From assembly GCA_032654645.1 (NCBI GenBank), contig JAULAW010000016.1:124001-188000 (forward strand): DNA of 64,000 nucleotides, in the 5' to 3' direction. This document shows, piece by piece, positions 7,668 through 15,735 of the stretch (the first letter of the stretch is position 1; each line of letters opens with the position of its first letter). The position numbers and the translations under genes are program-made. The notes under the pieces were generated by a model. The model was not told the DNA's origin and ran no database searches. It saw only the letters and a program-made list of their open reading frames with translations. Source of the stretch: CAITJF01 sp032654645. GTDB lineage: Bacteria; Pseudomonadota; Gammaproteobacteria; Burkholderiales; Gallionellaceae.

Positions 7668-8733
7668 AACCCGATTCCCTCATGTTGATTACGCTGCCGT
7701 CCGCAGCACTCACTATACAACCGCTGCCTGCCACGATAGCCCCGATGCGGGATAGCGGCAAGCGCATTTGTTTGGAAATGTTTTCCACCGCGTTGCGGCG
7801 GGCAACAGGGGCGGTGAAACATAGCTCGTAATCGTCGCCGCCTGCCAGGGCGCAATGTTGAACCACCTTCCATTTCTGATAATCGTCATTCCCGCGAATG
7901 CGGGAATCCAGCGTATTTATTAAACTGGATGGCCGTTCCTCGAAACAAGCCACAAGTGGCTTGTTTTCCCGCATTCGCGGGAATGACATACTTGGTTCTT
8001 GCCCAGAGAGGGAACGCAGCACATCCGACAGCGGCAATGCATCAAACCGAATCTCCGCACCAACACGCGAGCATTCCAGAACATGTCCGAGATCGGCCAG
8101 CAGCCCATCCGAAACATCTATCGCACTATGCGCCACGCCGCACAACGCAATGCCCAGCGCCACGCGCGGAATGGGTTGATGCAATGCCGTAGCGCACATA
8201 GCAAAATCTTCGGCAAACAATGTTACTGTCCCTTGCAGATGCGCCAGCGCCAGCGCAGCATCACCCAATTTGCCGGAAACCCACACATCATCACCCACCT
8301 GCGCGCCATCGCGCCGCAATGCCCCTCCCTGAGGGACTTCGCCCAAGATGGTGACGCACAGATTGAGCGGCCCGCGCGTAGTGTCGCCGCCGATGAGTTC
8401 GACACCGTGCTGATCGGCCAGGGCAAAAAATCCCGCGCTGAGTTGTTGCAACCACGCTTCGTCCGCATGCGGCAAAGAAAGCGCCAGCGTCGCCCAGCGT
8501 GGTTGCGCACCCATCGCCGCCATGTCGGACAAATTGACCGCCAGCGTCTTGTGTCCCAGCAGGAAAGGGTCGGCATCCGCAAGAAAATGTGTGCCGCACA
8601 CCAACATGTCGGTGGATACCGCCAGCTCCATGCCGCTGCCGATGCGCAACAGCGCGGCATCGTCGCCCACCCCCAGCACCGCACCGGGTGTGGCGCGGGT
8701 GAAATAGCGGCGGATCAAATCGAATTCGGACAT
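7651..8733 (-). CDS. thiL: Thiamine-monophosphate kinase with an in-frame palindromic-repeat insertion
   Basis: ThiL phosphorylates thiamine monophosphate to thiamine pyrophosphate. Typical features are the N-terminal DLIRRYF, GVGDDAALL, VNLSDMAAMGAQP and GGDTTRG motifs, IDVSDGLLADLGH, and the C-terminal GGDDYELCF. At 360 residues it is about 35 longer than usual. The extra peptide (around SFPRMRENK through DSRIRGND) is encoded by a palindromic repeat of a family found elsewhere in this window; it lies between the LSDVLRS helix and the GGDDYEL motif and keeps the frame open. All family motifs remain, so the enzyme is probably active. Confidence 0.94.
   Translation of the reverse strand: MSEFDLIRRYFTRATPGAVLGVGDDAALLRIGSGMELAVSTDMLVCGTHFLADADPFLLGHKTLAVNLSDMAAMGAQPRWATLALSLPHADEAWLQQLSAGFFALADQHGVELIGGDTTRGPLNLCVTILGEVPQGGALRRDGAQVGDDVWVSGKLGDAALALAHLQGTVTLFAEDFAMCATALHQPIPRVALGIALCGVAHSAIDVSDGLLADLGHVLECSRVGAEIRFDALPLSDVLRSLSGQEPSMSFPRMRENKPLVACFEERPSSLINTLDSRIRGNDDYQKWKVVQHCALAGGDDYELCFTAPVARRNAVENISKQMRLPLSRIGAIVAGSGCIVSAADGSVINMRESGYDHFA
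7884..7988. repeat. Palindromic repeat inside thiL (GTCATTCCCGCG family)
   Basis: Arms start CGTCATTCCCGCGAATGCGG and end with the complement CCCGCATTCGCGGGAATGAC; the arms are themselves palindromic around CCCGCG/CGCGGG. Length is about 105 bases, a multiple of three within the thiL frame. Related arms occur at 11189-11304 and inside the 111-bp MITEs at 43245 and 44685. Confidence 0.85.
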
Positions 8734-8848
8734 AGAATCAGTTGGTAGTAGGTAGTCGCTAGTCGTTAGTTAACAAGCTGCGAGCTATAACATGGCCATT
8801 CGATTAAGCTGGAAAATAACTCCTGCAAGTCGCTGGTCAGCGACAACA

Positions 8849-8993
8849 CTAGTGTAGTGTTGCATTCTTGGCGATACTTACGTGCAAACCTTTGTAGGTC
8901 GGTCTTTAGCCCGACATGTCGGGTTGAAACCCGACCTACAATGCCGCTTTGGCTGTTCGCATAAGTTCCAGACAGTGTGCAACACTACACTAG
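8849..8993. repeat. Nested inverted-repeat element between thiL and nusB
   Basis: Outer arms CTAGTGTAGTGTTGCA (8849-8864) and the exact complement at 8978-8993. Inside is a second palindrome (8893-8940) built on TGTAGGTCGG / CCCGACCTACA, a family also seen at 45604-45663. It fills the 278-base gap between nusB and thiL, two genes of the same operon. Tracts made of TAGTCG/CGACTA words flank it on both sides. Confidence 0.75.
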
Positions 8994-9010
8994 CGACTAA
9001 CGTCTAACGA

Positions 9011-9478
9011 CTAAGCTCTGTTGTATGCTGACACTTCAACCGCGCGCACTTGCGCGGCCAGTTTATCCAGCACGCCGTTGACAAATTTGTGTCCGTCGGT
9101 GCCGCCAAATGTTTTGGCGAGTTCCACCGCTTCGTTGATAACCACGCGATAGGGAATTTCTGGAAGCCGAATCAATTCATACGCGCCCAGCAGCAGCACG
9201 GAAAATTCAATCGGGCTGAGTTCGGCAAGCAAACGATCGAGGTGTGGCGCAACTGCCGCTTCGAGGTCGGCGTGTTGCGCCAATACGCCACACAACAGAT
9301 TGCCAAAAAACTCCGCATCATAGCGCCCCAGGCCCTTTTCCTCGCGTATCTGCTTTTCGATCTGCGCGCCCTCACCGCCGGTTAACCGCCACTGGTAAAC
9401 GCCCTGCAAAGCCAGTTCGCGCGCGCGATGGCGCGGGCTTTTGGCGGGTGCTTTTGCCTTGATGGCCTGATTGTTCAT
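9011..9478 (-). CDS. nusB: Transcription antitermination factor NusB
   Basis: A protein of 155 residues that binds boxA RNA with NusE (S10) in rRNA antitermination complexes. Family motifs are RHRARELALQGVYQW near the N-terminus, LLGAYEL, PYRVVINEAVELAKTFGG, and KFVNGVLDKLA at the C-terminus. It starts at an ATG overlapping the ribH stop (9475-9478), keeping the conserved ribH-nusB coupling. Confidence 0.96.
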   Translation of the reverse strand: MNNQAIKAKAPAKSPRHRARELALQGVYQWRLTGGEGAQIEKQIREEKGLGRYDAEFFGNLLCGVLAQHADLEAAVAPHLDRLLAELSPIEFSVLLLGAYELIRLPEIPYRVVINEAVELAKTFGGTDGHKFVNGVLDKLAAQVRAVEVSAYNRA

Positions 9479-9927
9479 GCAAACTTTCTCAGCAGGTTAA
9501 CCATCTCGATCGCCACCAGCGCGGCTTCCGCGCCTTTAATAATCATGCGCGCTTCCGCCTGCGCGTCGCTGTCGGTAGTGAGAATGGCATTGGCAACGGG
9601 CACCCCGCTATGCAACTGCACCTCGCTTGCACCGCGCGCGGATTCGTTCGACACCACTTCAAAATGATAGGTGTCGCCACGGATTACTGCGCCCAGTGCG
9701 ATCAGCGCATCGAATTTTCCGCTCATGGCCATTTGTTGCAGGATCAGCGGGATTTCCAGCGCGCCCGGCACACTCGCCAGCGTGATGTCCTCATCGTTCA
9801 CGCCCTGCTGGACAAGCCGCATCCGGCAGGCAGCCAGCAAGCCTTCGCAGACCACGGGGTTGAAACGGCTTTGCACGATGCCGATGCGCATTCCCGCGCC
9901 ATTCAGGTTTTTTTCTATTTCATTCAT
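9475..9927 (-). CDS. ribH: 6,7-dimethyl-8-ribityllumazine synthase
   Basis: A protein of 150 residues that condenses the ribityl-pyrimidinedione with dihydroxybutanone phosphate, the penultimate step of riboflavin synthesis; the family assembles as pentamers or 60-mers. Visible motifs are GIVQSRFNPVVCEGL, SVPGALEIPL, the active-site ALGAVIRGDTYHFE and the C-terminal KGAEAALVAIEMVNLL. It lies 55 bases after ribBA and overlaps nusB by four bases. Confidence 0.96.
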   Translation of the reverse strand: MNEIEKNLNGAGMRIGIVQSRFNPVVCEGLLAACRMRLVQQGVNDEDITLASVPGALEIPLILQQMAMSGKFDALIALGAVIRGDTYHFEVVSNESARGASEVQLHSGVPVANAILTTDSDAQAEARMIIKGAEAALVAIEMVNLLRKFA

Positions 9928-9982
9928 AACTCAAATTCTCCCGGATCGAAACAAAATGCAGGTCGGGCTGCGCCCGCAAAAT

Positions 9983-11080
9983 CTATGATTTGGCATGGCA
10001 GTAACCCACCACTTCCAGCCCGAACCCGGTCATGCTGGGCAGTTTGCGCGGGTTGGCGATCAAACACATTTTGCCGACGTTAAGGTCGCGCAAAATCTGC
10101 GCGCCGATGCCGTAGCTGCGCGGGTCCCATTGCGCGGCATGATGTTCCTCCGGCATGGCGGTGGCACGCGCCAGCAAATCCAGCGAAGTTTCGCTGTGAT
10201 GCATCATTACCAGCACACCTGCGGGCGACTGGCTGATCTTCAACAGCGCATCATGCACGCTGGTGGACTTCGGATAATGCGCCTGTTCCAGAAAATCCAT
10301 CACCGACAACGGCTCATGCACGCGCACCAGTGTTTCGGCCTGCGGCTGAATATCACCCTTGACCAGCGCCAGATGCGTGCGCTGTGTCGTCTTGTCTACA
10401 TAGATCACCAGATTGAATGTGCCGTACACCGTCTGCACACTGCGCTGCCCCACGCGCTTGACCAATTTCTCATGCTGGCTGCGGTGTTCGATCAGGCCGG
10501 CGATGGTGCCGATCTTGAGATTGTGCAGTTGCGCGAACGCGATCAGGTCAGGCAGACGCGCCATCTCGCCGTCATCTTTGAGAATTTCGCAAATCACCGC
10601 AGCGGGGGTCAGCCCGGCCAGTTGCGCCAGATCGCAACCCGCCTCGGTATGCCCCGCGCGCACCAGCACGCCGCCGTTCTGCGCCCGCAACGGAAAAATA
10701 TGTCCCGGCTGCACGATGTCGCCGGGCTTGGCGTTCTTGTCCGCCGCCACCTGTATGGTGCGCGCGCGGTCGGCGGCAGAGATACCCGTGGTCACACCCG
10801 TTGCGGCTTCAATCGAAACCGTAAAATTGGTGCCCAGCGGCGAACCGTTGTCGCGCACCATCAGCGGCAGGTTGAGCTGTTTGCAGTGCGCCTCGGTCAG
10901 CGTCAGGCAGATCAACCCGCGCCCGTGCTTGGCCATGAAGTTGATTTTTTCCGGCGTGGCAAACTCGGCGGCAAACACCAGGTCGCCCTCGTTCTCGCGG
11001 TCTTCCTCGTCCACCAGCACCACCATCCGCCCGGCGCGGATTTCGGCGATGATGTCGTGTATCGGTGCTATATCGGTCAT
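9983..11080 (-). CDS. ribBA: 3,4-dihydroxy-2-butanone 4-phosphate synthase with GTP cyclohydrolase II-like domain
   Basis: A protein of 365 residues. The N-terminal RibB domain is intact: DEEDRENEGD, the RGLICLTLT region, THFTV-type GTNFTVSIEA, and HIFPLRAQNGGVLVRAGHTEA. The C-terminal 150 residues are GTP cyclohydrolase II-like but lack the cysteine zinc-binding cluster and the catalytic RxE(C) context expected there. The domain is therefore probably not a working cyclohydrolase, a situation known in several proteobacterial RibBA proteins. A separate ribA would then be needed elsewhere. It is followed by ribH; upstream, mobile DNA separates it from ribE. Confidence 0.9.
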   Translation of the reverse strand: MTDIAPIHDIIAEIRAGRMVVLVDEEDRENEGDLVFAAEFATPEKINFMAKHGRGLICLTLTEAHCKQLNLPLMVRDNGSPLGTNFTVSIEAATGVTTGISAADRARTIQVAADKNAKPGDIVQPGHIFPLRAQNGGVLVRAGHTEAGCDLAQLAGLTPAAVICEILKDDGEMARLPDLIAFAQLHNLKIGTIAGLIEHRSQHEKLVKRVGQRSVQTVYGTFNLVIYVDKTTQRTHLALVKGDIQPQAETLVRVHEPLSVMDFLEQAHYPKSTSVHDALLKISQSPAGVLVMMHHSETSLDLLARATAMPEEHHAAQWDPRSYGIGAQILRDLNVGKMCLIANPRKLPSMTGFGLEVVGYCHAKS

Positions 11081-11512
11081 TCGGTCATTCCAAAAATTAC
11101 GCGCCGCTTACCGGCGCAACTTGTGCGATTCTACCATCTTGGCATTCGCCGCTCACTCTGTTCGGTTCAAGGAGACCGCTAATAACCCGTCATTCCCGCG
11201 AAGGCGGGAATCCAGTCAAATTAAAAGTATCCTTGCGCAGCAAGGACAACCCCCCAAAGGTATGTTGAATAAAATCGCTGGATTCCCGCCTTCGCGGGAA
11301 TGACGTTTATCATGGCCAGAATAAAACGGAATAAAAGTATTTTCCAATTCAGGTATGAGCCTGAAGCGGCGACGATCTGGGTGATTTGTTTGTGCGGGTT
11401 GGTCGGGTTTAAAAGTTAAGTTTAATGGATTTTTGCCAGTCGGTTTTGAGTTTATTTTCTAATGATTTTAGTCTCAAGAATTGGTGCTTTTCCGGTGTTG
11501 TTTTCCGATCGG
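11081..11512. other. Intergenic stretch with palindromic repeat
   Basis: This 432-base gap upstream of ribBA holds the repeat at 11189-11304 and then about 200 AT-richer bases reaching the end of a truncated transposase. No further gene is visible. The ribBA promoter is presumably in 11081-11180, but no convincing -35/-10 pair was recognised. Confidence 0.6.
11189..11304. repeat. Palindromic repeat (GTCATTCCCGCG family)
   Basis: Left arm begins GTCATTCCCGCGAAGGCGGG and is followed by AATCCAG; the right arm is its complement ending CGGGAATGAC. The interior (about 60 bases) contains GCGCAGCAAGGA and is not shared with the thiL copy. The element is intergenic, between ribBA and the transposase debris. 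Confidence 0.85.
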
Positions 11513-12325
11513 TTATGCCCGGCGTTTTTGTTTTTGAAAACTTGCAAATAAATCACTCTTGGCGCGCTGCATTTCCTGTGCTGCTGCCAAGTCTGTTTCG
11601 GACTTCGCCTGCGCCTGCAATGCGTCCAGAGTGATGCCCTCTTTGAGCGTGACTAAACCCTTCACACTCAACAGCACCAAGCATTCCAGCGGAGTCTTCA
11701 CATCCTCGTCTTTATAGCGTTTGACGATCTTGCCCTTGGGGCTAATGATCTCGGTTGCAAACATGCACGGGCGGTGAAAGTTGAGCCACGGATTGAACGT
11801 TTCCTGATAGAACTCATTGATGGGTTTGGCGTACTTCTGGGGGATATGTTCGAAGCCCATGTGCTTGCGCACCACACTGGCATTCTTGCTCTCGGCCAGC
11901 GCGTTATCGTTGCTGTGGCGCGAGCGAGATTTGGTTTGCTCGATGCGCAGCTTCTCAAGGATCGCAGCCACCGGGCCATTGATGTACTCGGAGCCGTTGT
12001 CCGAGTGAAACCCCATAATTACAAACGGGAACTGTTCGATCACCAACTCCAGCACGGGCAACAAAAATGCCTCGCTAATACCCTGCACGCACGCCTCGAC
12101 CTGCCACTGGCTGACCTCGTCAACGCAGGTGATGTGATACACGCCTTTGATGCCGTCAAGATCGCCTTGGTGGACGGTGTCGATGCGCACAAACCCAACC
12201 CGCCCTTTGGGGCGTGGTACTTTGCGTACCCCGATGTGATTGCACACCGGATTAGTCTTGGTGAAAACCACCCGCAAGGCTTGATAGCCCGAGCTTTTGC
12301 GCAGGTTGTACAGGTGCGAAACCGA
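11513..12325 (-). pseudogene. Truncated integrase-core (rve) transposase
   Basis: The reading frame encodes the C-terminal two thirds of a DDE transposase of the integrase-core type. It has HLYNLRKSSGYQ, the first Asp in RIDTVHQGDLDGIKGVYHI, HSDNGSEYIN with the second Asp, and the Glu in SNDNALAESKN, followed by FNPWLNFHRPC. The homology to the second copy at 17716-20664 begins around 12325; upstream residues in the same open frame (to 12559) are antisense to an antitoxin fragment, so the N-terminal helix-turn-helix region is lost. It is probably immobile. Confidence 0.85.
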
Positions 12326-12447
12326 CAGGCCGGACATCCCACGCCACCGGACATGCGGTTCCGCATCTGGCGGTTCATTGAACACACTGGAGCCGTCGCA
12401 TCGTATCAATGGATTAAAGGGGCCGCGCTCGATTTGCTTTTCTGGCA

Positions 12448-12630
12448 ATGAAACAAACCCGCAGTTCCCACCCGGCAGCAATACGCTCAGCCAAGCAATG
12501 GAAAGCGGGGGTTGAGTTTTCTGTCGAGAACACCAGCGATGGGGTGTTGCTGCGGCCAATCAAAGCATTTGCCGCAACTACGCTGGATGAAGTCGCCGGT
12601 TGCACAGTCTATGCAGGCAAGCAGCCCACG
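12448..12630 (+). pseudogene. AbrB/MazE-type antitoxin fragment
   Basis: About 60 residues: WKAGVEFSVENTSDGVLLRP followed by IKAFAATTLDEVAGCTVY. This is the second half of an AbrB/SpoVT swapped-hairpin antitoxin plus its TTLDEVAGC linker. The N-terminal strand is replaced by unrelated residues and the toxin-binding tail is cut at 12630, where a group II intron fragment begins. No partner PIN toxin remains next to it. Confidence 0.6.
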
Positions 12631-12647
12631 CAGGGCAATAACCAACG

Positions 12648-12818
12648 GGCATCCCCACCGTGGTAGACAAACTTATCCGGCAAGCCATCGCGCAGATCAT
12701 CAGCGCGAAATGGGAACCCCGCTTCCATCCCAGCAACTACGGGTTCCGTCCCGGACGCTCGGCGCATCACGCCGTGCGGCAGGTACAGGCGGACAAGCGT
12801 GACACGCTTCGTCATTGA
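12648..12818 (+). pseudogene. Group II intron reverse transcriptase fragment
   Basis: A 56-codon stretch reading GIPTVVDKLIRQAIAQIIS, then PRFHPSNYGFRPGRSAHHA and a VRQVQ tail. This matches the RT-domain segment of group II intron maturases where IP...D...QQAI and YGFRPGRSAH(D/H)A are conserved. It has no start of its own and ends at a TGA; the YADD catalytic block, X and endonuclease domains are absent. No intron domain V/VI structure was recognised nearby. Confidence 0.8.
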
Positions 12819-12935
12819 CACACTGCGGCTCACAGTGAATCCGCTGAAGGCCGTGAGGCTTTCTCCTATCCCGATTAGGTCTCTCCACTCCGAGATAGAT
12901 TTGCAACATCTACGAAACGTATATACAATTCGTCT

Positions 12936-13211
12936 ATGCAATTTTCCTGGACAGAAACGAAGCGTGCCCGGAATCTGAAAGACCACGGACTCGATTTCAT
13001 CGACGCACCGCGCGTGTTCGAAGGTCTCACTTTCACCTTCGAGGACGACCGGCTCAGTTATGGGGAGCAGCGCTTCGTTACGCTGGGATTGCTCGCTGGT
13101 GTTACTGTATCAATTGTCCATACGGAGAACGAACATGAAATCCGCATCATCTCATTCCGAAAAGCCACAAAACGTGAAACACAAATCTACTTCGACGAAG
13201 TCAAAAACTGA
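12936..13211 (+). CDS. brnT: BrnT family toxin
   Basis: A protein of 91 residues in the BrnT (DUF497) family, a RelE-fold ribonuclease toxin. Family features are the N-terminal FSWTETKRARNLKDHGLDF, the AxRVFEG turn, EQRFVTLGLLAGVTVSIVHTE and the C-terminal RIISFRKATKRE, which carries catalytic basic residues. It is followed by an overlapping gene for the matching antitoxin, the standard brnTA order. It sits in a mobile insertion that splits the riboflavin cluster. Confidence 0.93.
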   Translation: MQFSWTETKRARNLKDHGLDFIDAPRVFEGLTFTFEDDRLSYGEQRFVTLGLLAGVTVSIVHTENEHEIRIISFRKATKRETQIYFDEVKN

Positions 13212-13449
13212 CTGGGCTCGTTTGGAATCAAAGCGCTCCAAAGCAGAGACAACTTCCGAACACCCTGAAGCAAGTTTGAAGCATATCGTTCGAGGGATTG
13301 TCCGGCGTGGATTGGAGCCGCTTCCGACGAAATCTTCAATTTCGCTTCGTGTGGATCGAGATGTCCTTGAGTGGTTCAAGGCACAGGGGCCGGGTTACCA
13401 AACCAAAATCAATACCGTATTGCGGGCGTTCAGGGATGCCTCGGTCTAA
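13135..13449 (+). CDS. brnA: BrnA family antitoxin
   Basis: A protein of 104 residues. The C-terminal 40 residues (SISLRVDRDVLEWFKAQGPG, then YQTKINTVLRAF) are the ribbon-helix-helix domain of BrnA/CopG-type antitoxins, which dimerises, binds the operator and neutralises BrnT. The N-terminal part is basic and low in complexity. The ATG at 13135 overlaps brnT by 77 bases; an internal ATG is not available, so a large overlap is needed for a complete protein. Confidence 0.85.
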   Translation: MKSASSHSEKPQNVKHKSTSTKSKTDWARLESKRSKAETTSEHPEASLKHIVRGIVRRGLEPLPTKSSISLRVDRDVLEWFKAQGPGYQTKINTVLRAFRDASV

Positions 13450-13816
13450 CCCCAATGCTGTTCACTTAAGAAAAATTCCGTTCGCCCCGAGCCAAGCAAG
13501 CCCCGCTTTCGCGTGGCAAGGCGTGCGCAGTGAACAGATTTTCATGCCGTTTGGATACTGTTTGATGATTTCGGCTGTTTTGTAACCTATTGATAAATTT
13601 ATAGATAAAAAGCTGTTCATTGAGAGCTTGTCGAAGGGCTTTAGGACGAGCGTTTGGTGGTTCGACAAGCTCTGATGAAACAACTAAGTATTGACTAAGC
13701 ACAATGACCCCGTGCCAAGTCACTACTTAACCACGAACGGCTAAATGAACAGTATTGTGGCTAGCCCACGCAGGGCGCAATAACCAACGGGCATTGCGCC
13801 CTACGTAATCCGTTTC
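13450..13816. other. Intergenic debris downstream of brnA
   Basis: No convincing gene. It contains an inverted repeat GAGCTTGTCGAA (13623-13634) / TTCGACAAGCTC (13660-13671). At 13766-13793 is a second copy of the word CACGCAGGGC(G)CAATAACCAAC that also occurs at 12627-12648, on both sides of the brnTA block. Confidence 0.55.
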
Positions 13817-14413
13817 TTATCCGTTACCCGCCGCCAGCATGCGCTCTACGTAGCGCGCGATCAGATCAATCTCCAGGTTTACCTTTGCCCCCGCGCGCAG
13901 TTCGTTGAGCGTGGTCACCGCCAGCGTATGCGGGATCAGGTTGACGTTGAACACCGCGCCCTCCACTTCGTTCACGGTCAGGCTCACACCGTTGATGGTG
14001 ATGGAGCCTTTCACCGCGATATATTTTGCCAGCGCTTGCGGCGCGCGCACCACCAGTTTCCAACTCTCGCCGAGGTCGGTGAATTCCATTACTTCGCCCA
14101 CGCCATCCACATGTCCGCTGACCAGATGCCCGCCCAGCCTGTCCGCCAGGCGCAGCGCCTTTTCCAGGTTGACACGCGCGCCCTGCGCTTCCAGCCCGAC
14201 GGTGCAATTCAATGTCTCGCACGACACGTCCACGGTGAAAGCACTCTTATCAATGGCGACGACAGTGAGGCATACGCCGTTCACCGCGATGCTGTCGCCG
14301 AGCTGCACGTCGTCCATGCCGAGCGCGTGCGTTTCGACAGCAAGGCGCAGGCCGCCGCTGCGGTCTTCCGCGCGGGTGATGGTGCCTACATCTGCGATGA
14401 TGCCGCTGAACAT
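13817..14413 (-). CDS. ribE: Riboflavin synthase, alpha subunit
   Basis: A protein of 198 residues that dismutates two lumazine molecules into riboflavin and the pyrimidinedione. The two internally repeated lumazine-binding barrels start at MFSGIIADVGTI and at HLVSGHVDGVGEV. Signature pieces are GDSIAVNGVCLTV and GSITINGVSLTVNEV. The ATG at 14413 gives the canonical MFSGI start; in-frame sequence up to 14626 belongs to a repeat and the ribD end. Its usual downstream neighbour ribBA is 2.7 kb away because of inserted mobile DNA. Confidence 0.96.
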   Translation of the reverse strand: MFSGIIADVGTITRAEDRSGGLRLAVETHALGMDDVQLGDSIAVNGVCLTVVAIDKSAFTVDVSCETLNCTVGLEAQGARVNLEKALRLADRLGGHLVSGHVDGVGEVMEFTDLGESWKLVVRAPQALAKYIAVKGSITINGVSLTVNEVEGAVFNVNLIPHTLAVTTLNELRAGAKVNLEIDLIARYVERMLAAGNG

Positions 14414-14435
14414 GCTTAAACTCCCGATGCAACCA

Positions 14436-14561
14436 TGTAGGGTGGGTTCAACAAGGTTACGCAATTCTCTACGCGGCAAGCCGCGTGAGAAATTGTCAGA
14501 GCGAAGCGTAACCCACCATTTTGTTTGGTGGGTTACGGCCTGCGGCCTAACCCACCCTACA
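14436..14561. repeat. Palindromic GTAGGGTGGGTT element between ribD and ribE
   Basis: Outer arms TGTAGGGTGGGTT and AACCCACCCTACA, with inner copies GTTACG...CGTAACCCACC and GGTGGGTTACGGCC/GGCCTAACCC. It occupies nearly all of the gap between two genes of the same operon, so a transcript would carry a large RNA hairpin there. Confidence 0.75.
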
Positions 14562-14565
14562 TATT

Positions 14566-15735
14566 TTATTTCTTCACCCGCGCCACGATGCGCAAATCTT
14601 TGCCGACATTGCGCACGTCTTTCCATTCCAGTTCGATACGCTGATCCAGACTGGTCAATTCACCCAACCGCGCCATGCCGCGCGCCATGTCGCCCAGTAA
14701 CTGGGGTGCGAGGTACAACACCAACTCATCCACCAGCCCCGCCTTCAACAAGGCTCCATTCAGCTTGCTGCCCGCTTCCACCAGCACTTCGTTGCAACCG
14801 CGTGCGGCGAGATCGCGCAGCACCGCATTCAAATCCACTCGCCCATGCGCATCCGGCAGCACCACTACATGTGCGCCCGATTTTTCCAGCGCGGAGATTT
14901 TTTTTGCATCGTGGGTGGCGGTGTAAACCACCACCCTCTCCCCTGCACCTCTCCCCAAGGGAGAGGGGATATGTTCCCTCTCCCCCGGGGGGAGGGTTAG
15001 GGAGGGGGCATGCTCCGCACTCAAAATACGGGCATCCGGCGGCATACGCAACTGGCTGTCCACCACCACGCGCAACGGCTGGTGCGATGTCTCAATATCG
15101 CGCACATTCAACTGCGGATCATCCGCCTGCACGGTGCCGATGCCGGTGAGCACGGCGCAGGAACGCGCGCGCCAGCGCTGCACATCCTGCCGCGCCGCAG
15201 CGCCAGTGATCCATTTGCTTTCGCCATTATTGAGTGCGGTGCGCCCGTCCAGGCTCATCGCAATCTTGCTGCGCAGCCACGGCATGCCGCGCGTCATGCG
15301 CGCGAAGAAACCGATGTTCAGTTCACGCGCCGCCGCTTCCATCAGGCCGCATTCCACGGTGATGTCCGCCGCGCATAATTTTGCGATACCTTGCCCGGCC
15401 ACCTGCGGATTGGGATCTTGCACCGCCACTACCACCCGCGCCACTCCCGCTTGAATCAGCGCATCGGCGCATGGCGGGGTGCGGCCATGATGGCTGCACG
15501 GTTCCAGCGTCACATAAGCGGTTGCGCCGTGCGCCGCCTCCCCGGCCGCGTGCAGCGCATGAATTTCGGCATGCGGCTCACCGGCGCGTTCGTGCCAGCC
15601 TTCGCCCACAACCTTGCCGTCGCGCACCAGCACGCAACCCACGCGCGGATTCGGGCTGGTGGTATAAATACCGCGCTCCGCCAAGCGCAGTGCCTGAGCC
15701 ATCCACACGCTGTCCTGCGGCGTAAGCACAATCAA
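14566..15735 (-). CDS. ribD: Bifunctional riboflavin deaminase/reductase with in-frame repeat insertion
   Basis: RibD deaminates and then reduces the pyrimidine intermediate of riboflavin synthesis. The N-terminal cytidine-deaminase-like domain has the zinc motif HAEIHAL ... TLEPCSHHGRTPPC; the C-terminal dihydrofolate-reductase-like domain has SLDGRTA and ESKWITG. At 389 residues it is longer than the usual 360-370. The excess (SLTLPPGERE through PSPLGRGAGE) is encoded by a CCCTCTCCC/GGGAGAGG palindrome that interrupts the reductase domain between ARILSA and VVVYTA without breaking the frame. It overlaps the nrdR end by four bases. Confidence 0.95.
   Translation of the reverse strand: MIVLTPQDSVWMAQALRLAERGIYTTSPNPRVGCVLVRDGKVVGEGWHERAGEPHAEIHALHAAGEAAHGATAYVTLEPCSHHGRTPPCADALIQAGVARVVVAVQDPNPQVAGQGIAKLCAADITVECGLMEAAARELNIGFFARMTRGMPWLRSKIAMSLDGRTALNNGESKWITGAAARQDVQRWRARSCAVLTGIGTVQADDPQLNVRDIETSHQPLRVVVDSQLRMPPDARILSAEHAPSLTLPPGEREHIPSPLGRGAGERVVVYTATHDAKKISALEKSGAHVVVLPDAHGRVDLNAVLRDLAARGCNEVLVEAGSKLNGALLKAGLVDELVLYLAPQLLGDMARGMARLGELTSLDQRIELEWKDVRNVGKDLRIVARVKK
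14928..15018. repeat. CCCTCTCCC/GGGAGAGG palindromic repeat inside ribD
   Basis: The sequence reads ACCCTCTCCCCTGCACCTCT, then two head-to-head palindromes (CTCTCCCCAAGGGAGAGG and CCCTCTCCCCCGGGGGGAGG). The same word family is seen between the Gld-like auxiliary gene and its permease (28577-28620). The interval remains open in the ribD frame. Confidence 0.8.

Noticed and set aside
9995..11182. 395-codon plus-strand frame opposite ribBA
   Set aside because: Shadow of a well-supported gene; His/Gln/Arg-rich with no motifs.
12600..12820. Intact group II intron
   Set aside because: Only 56 RT codons are present; the YADD motif, maturase and endonuclease domains and domain V structure are all missing.
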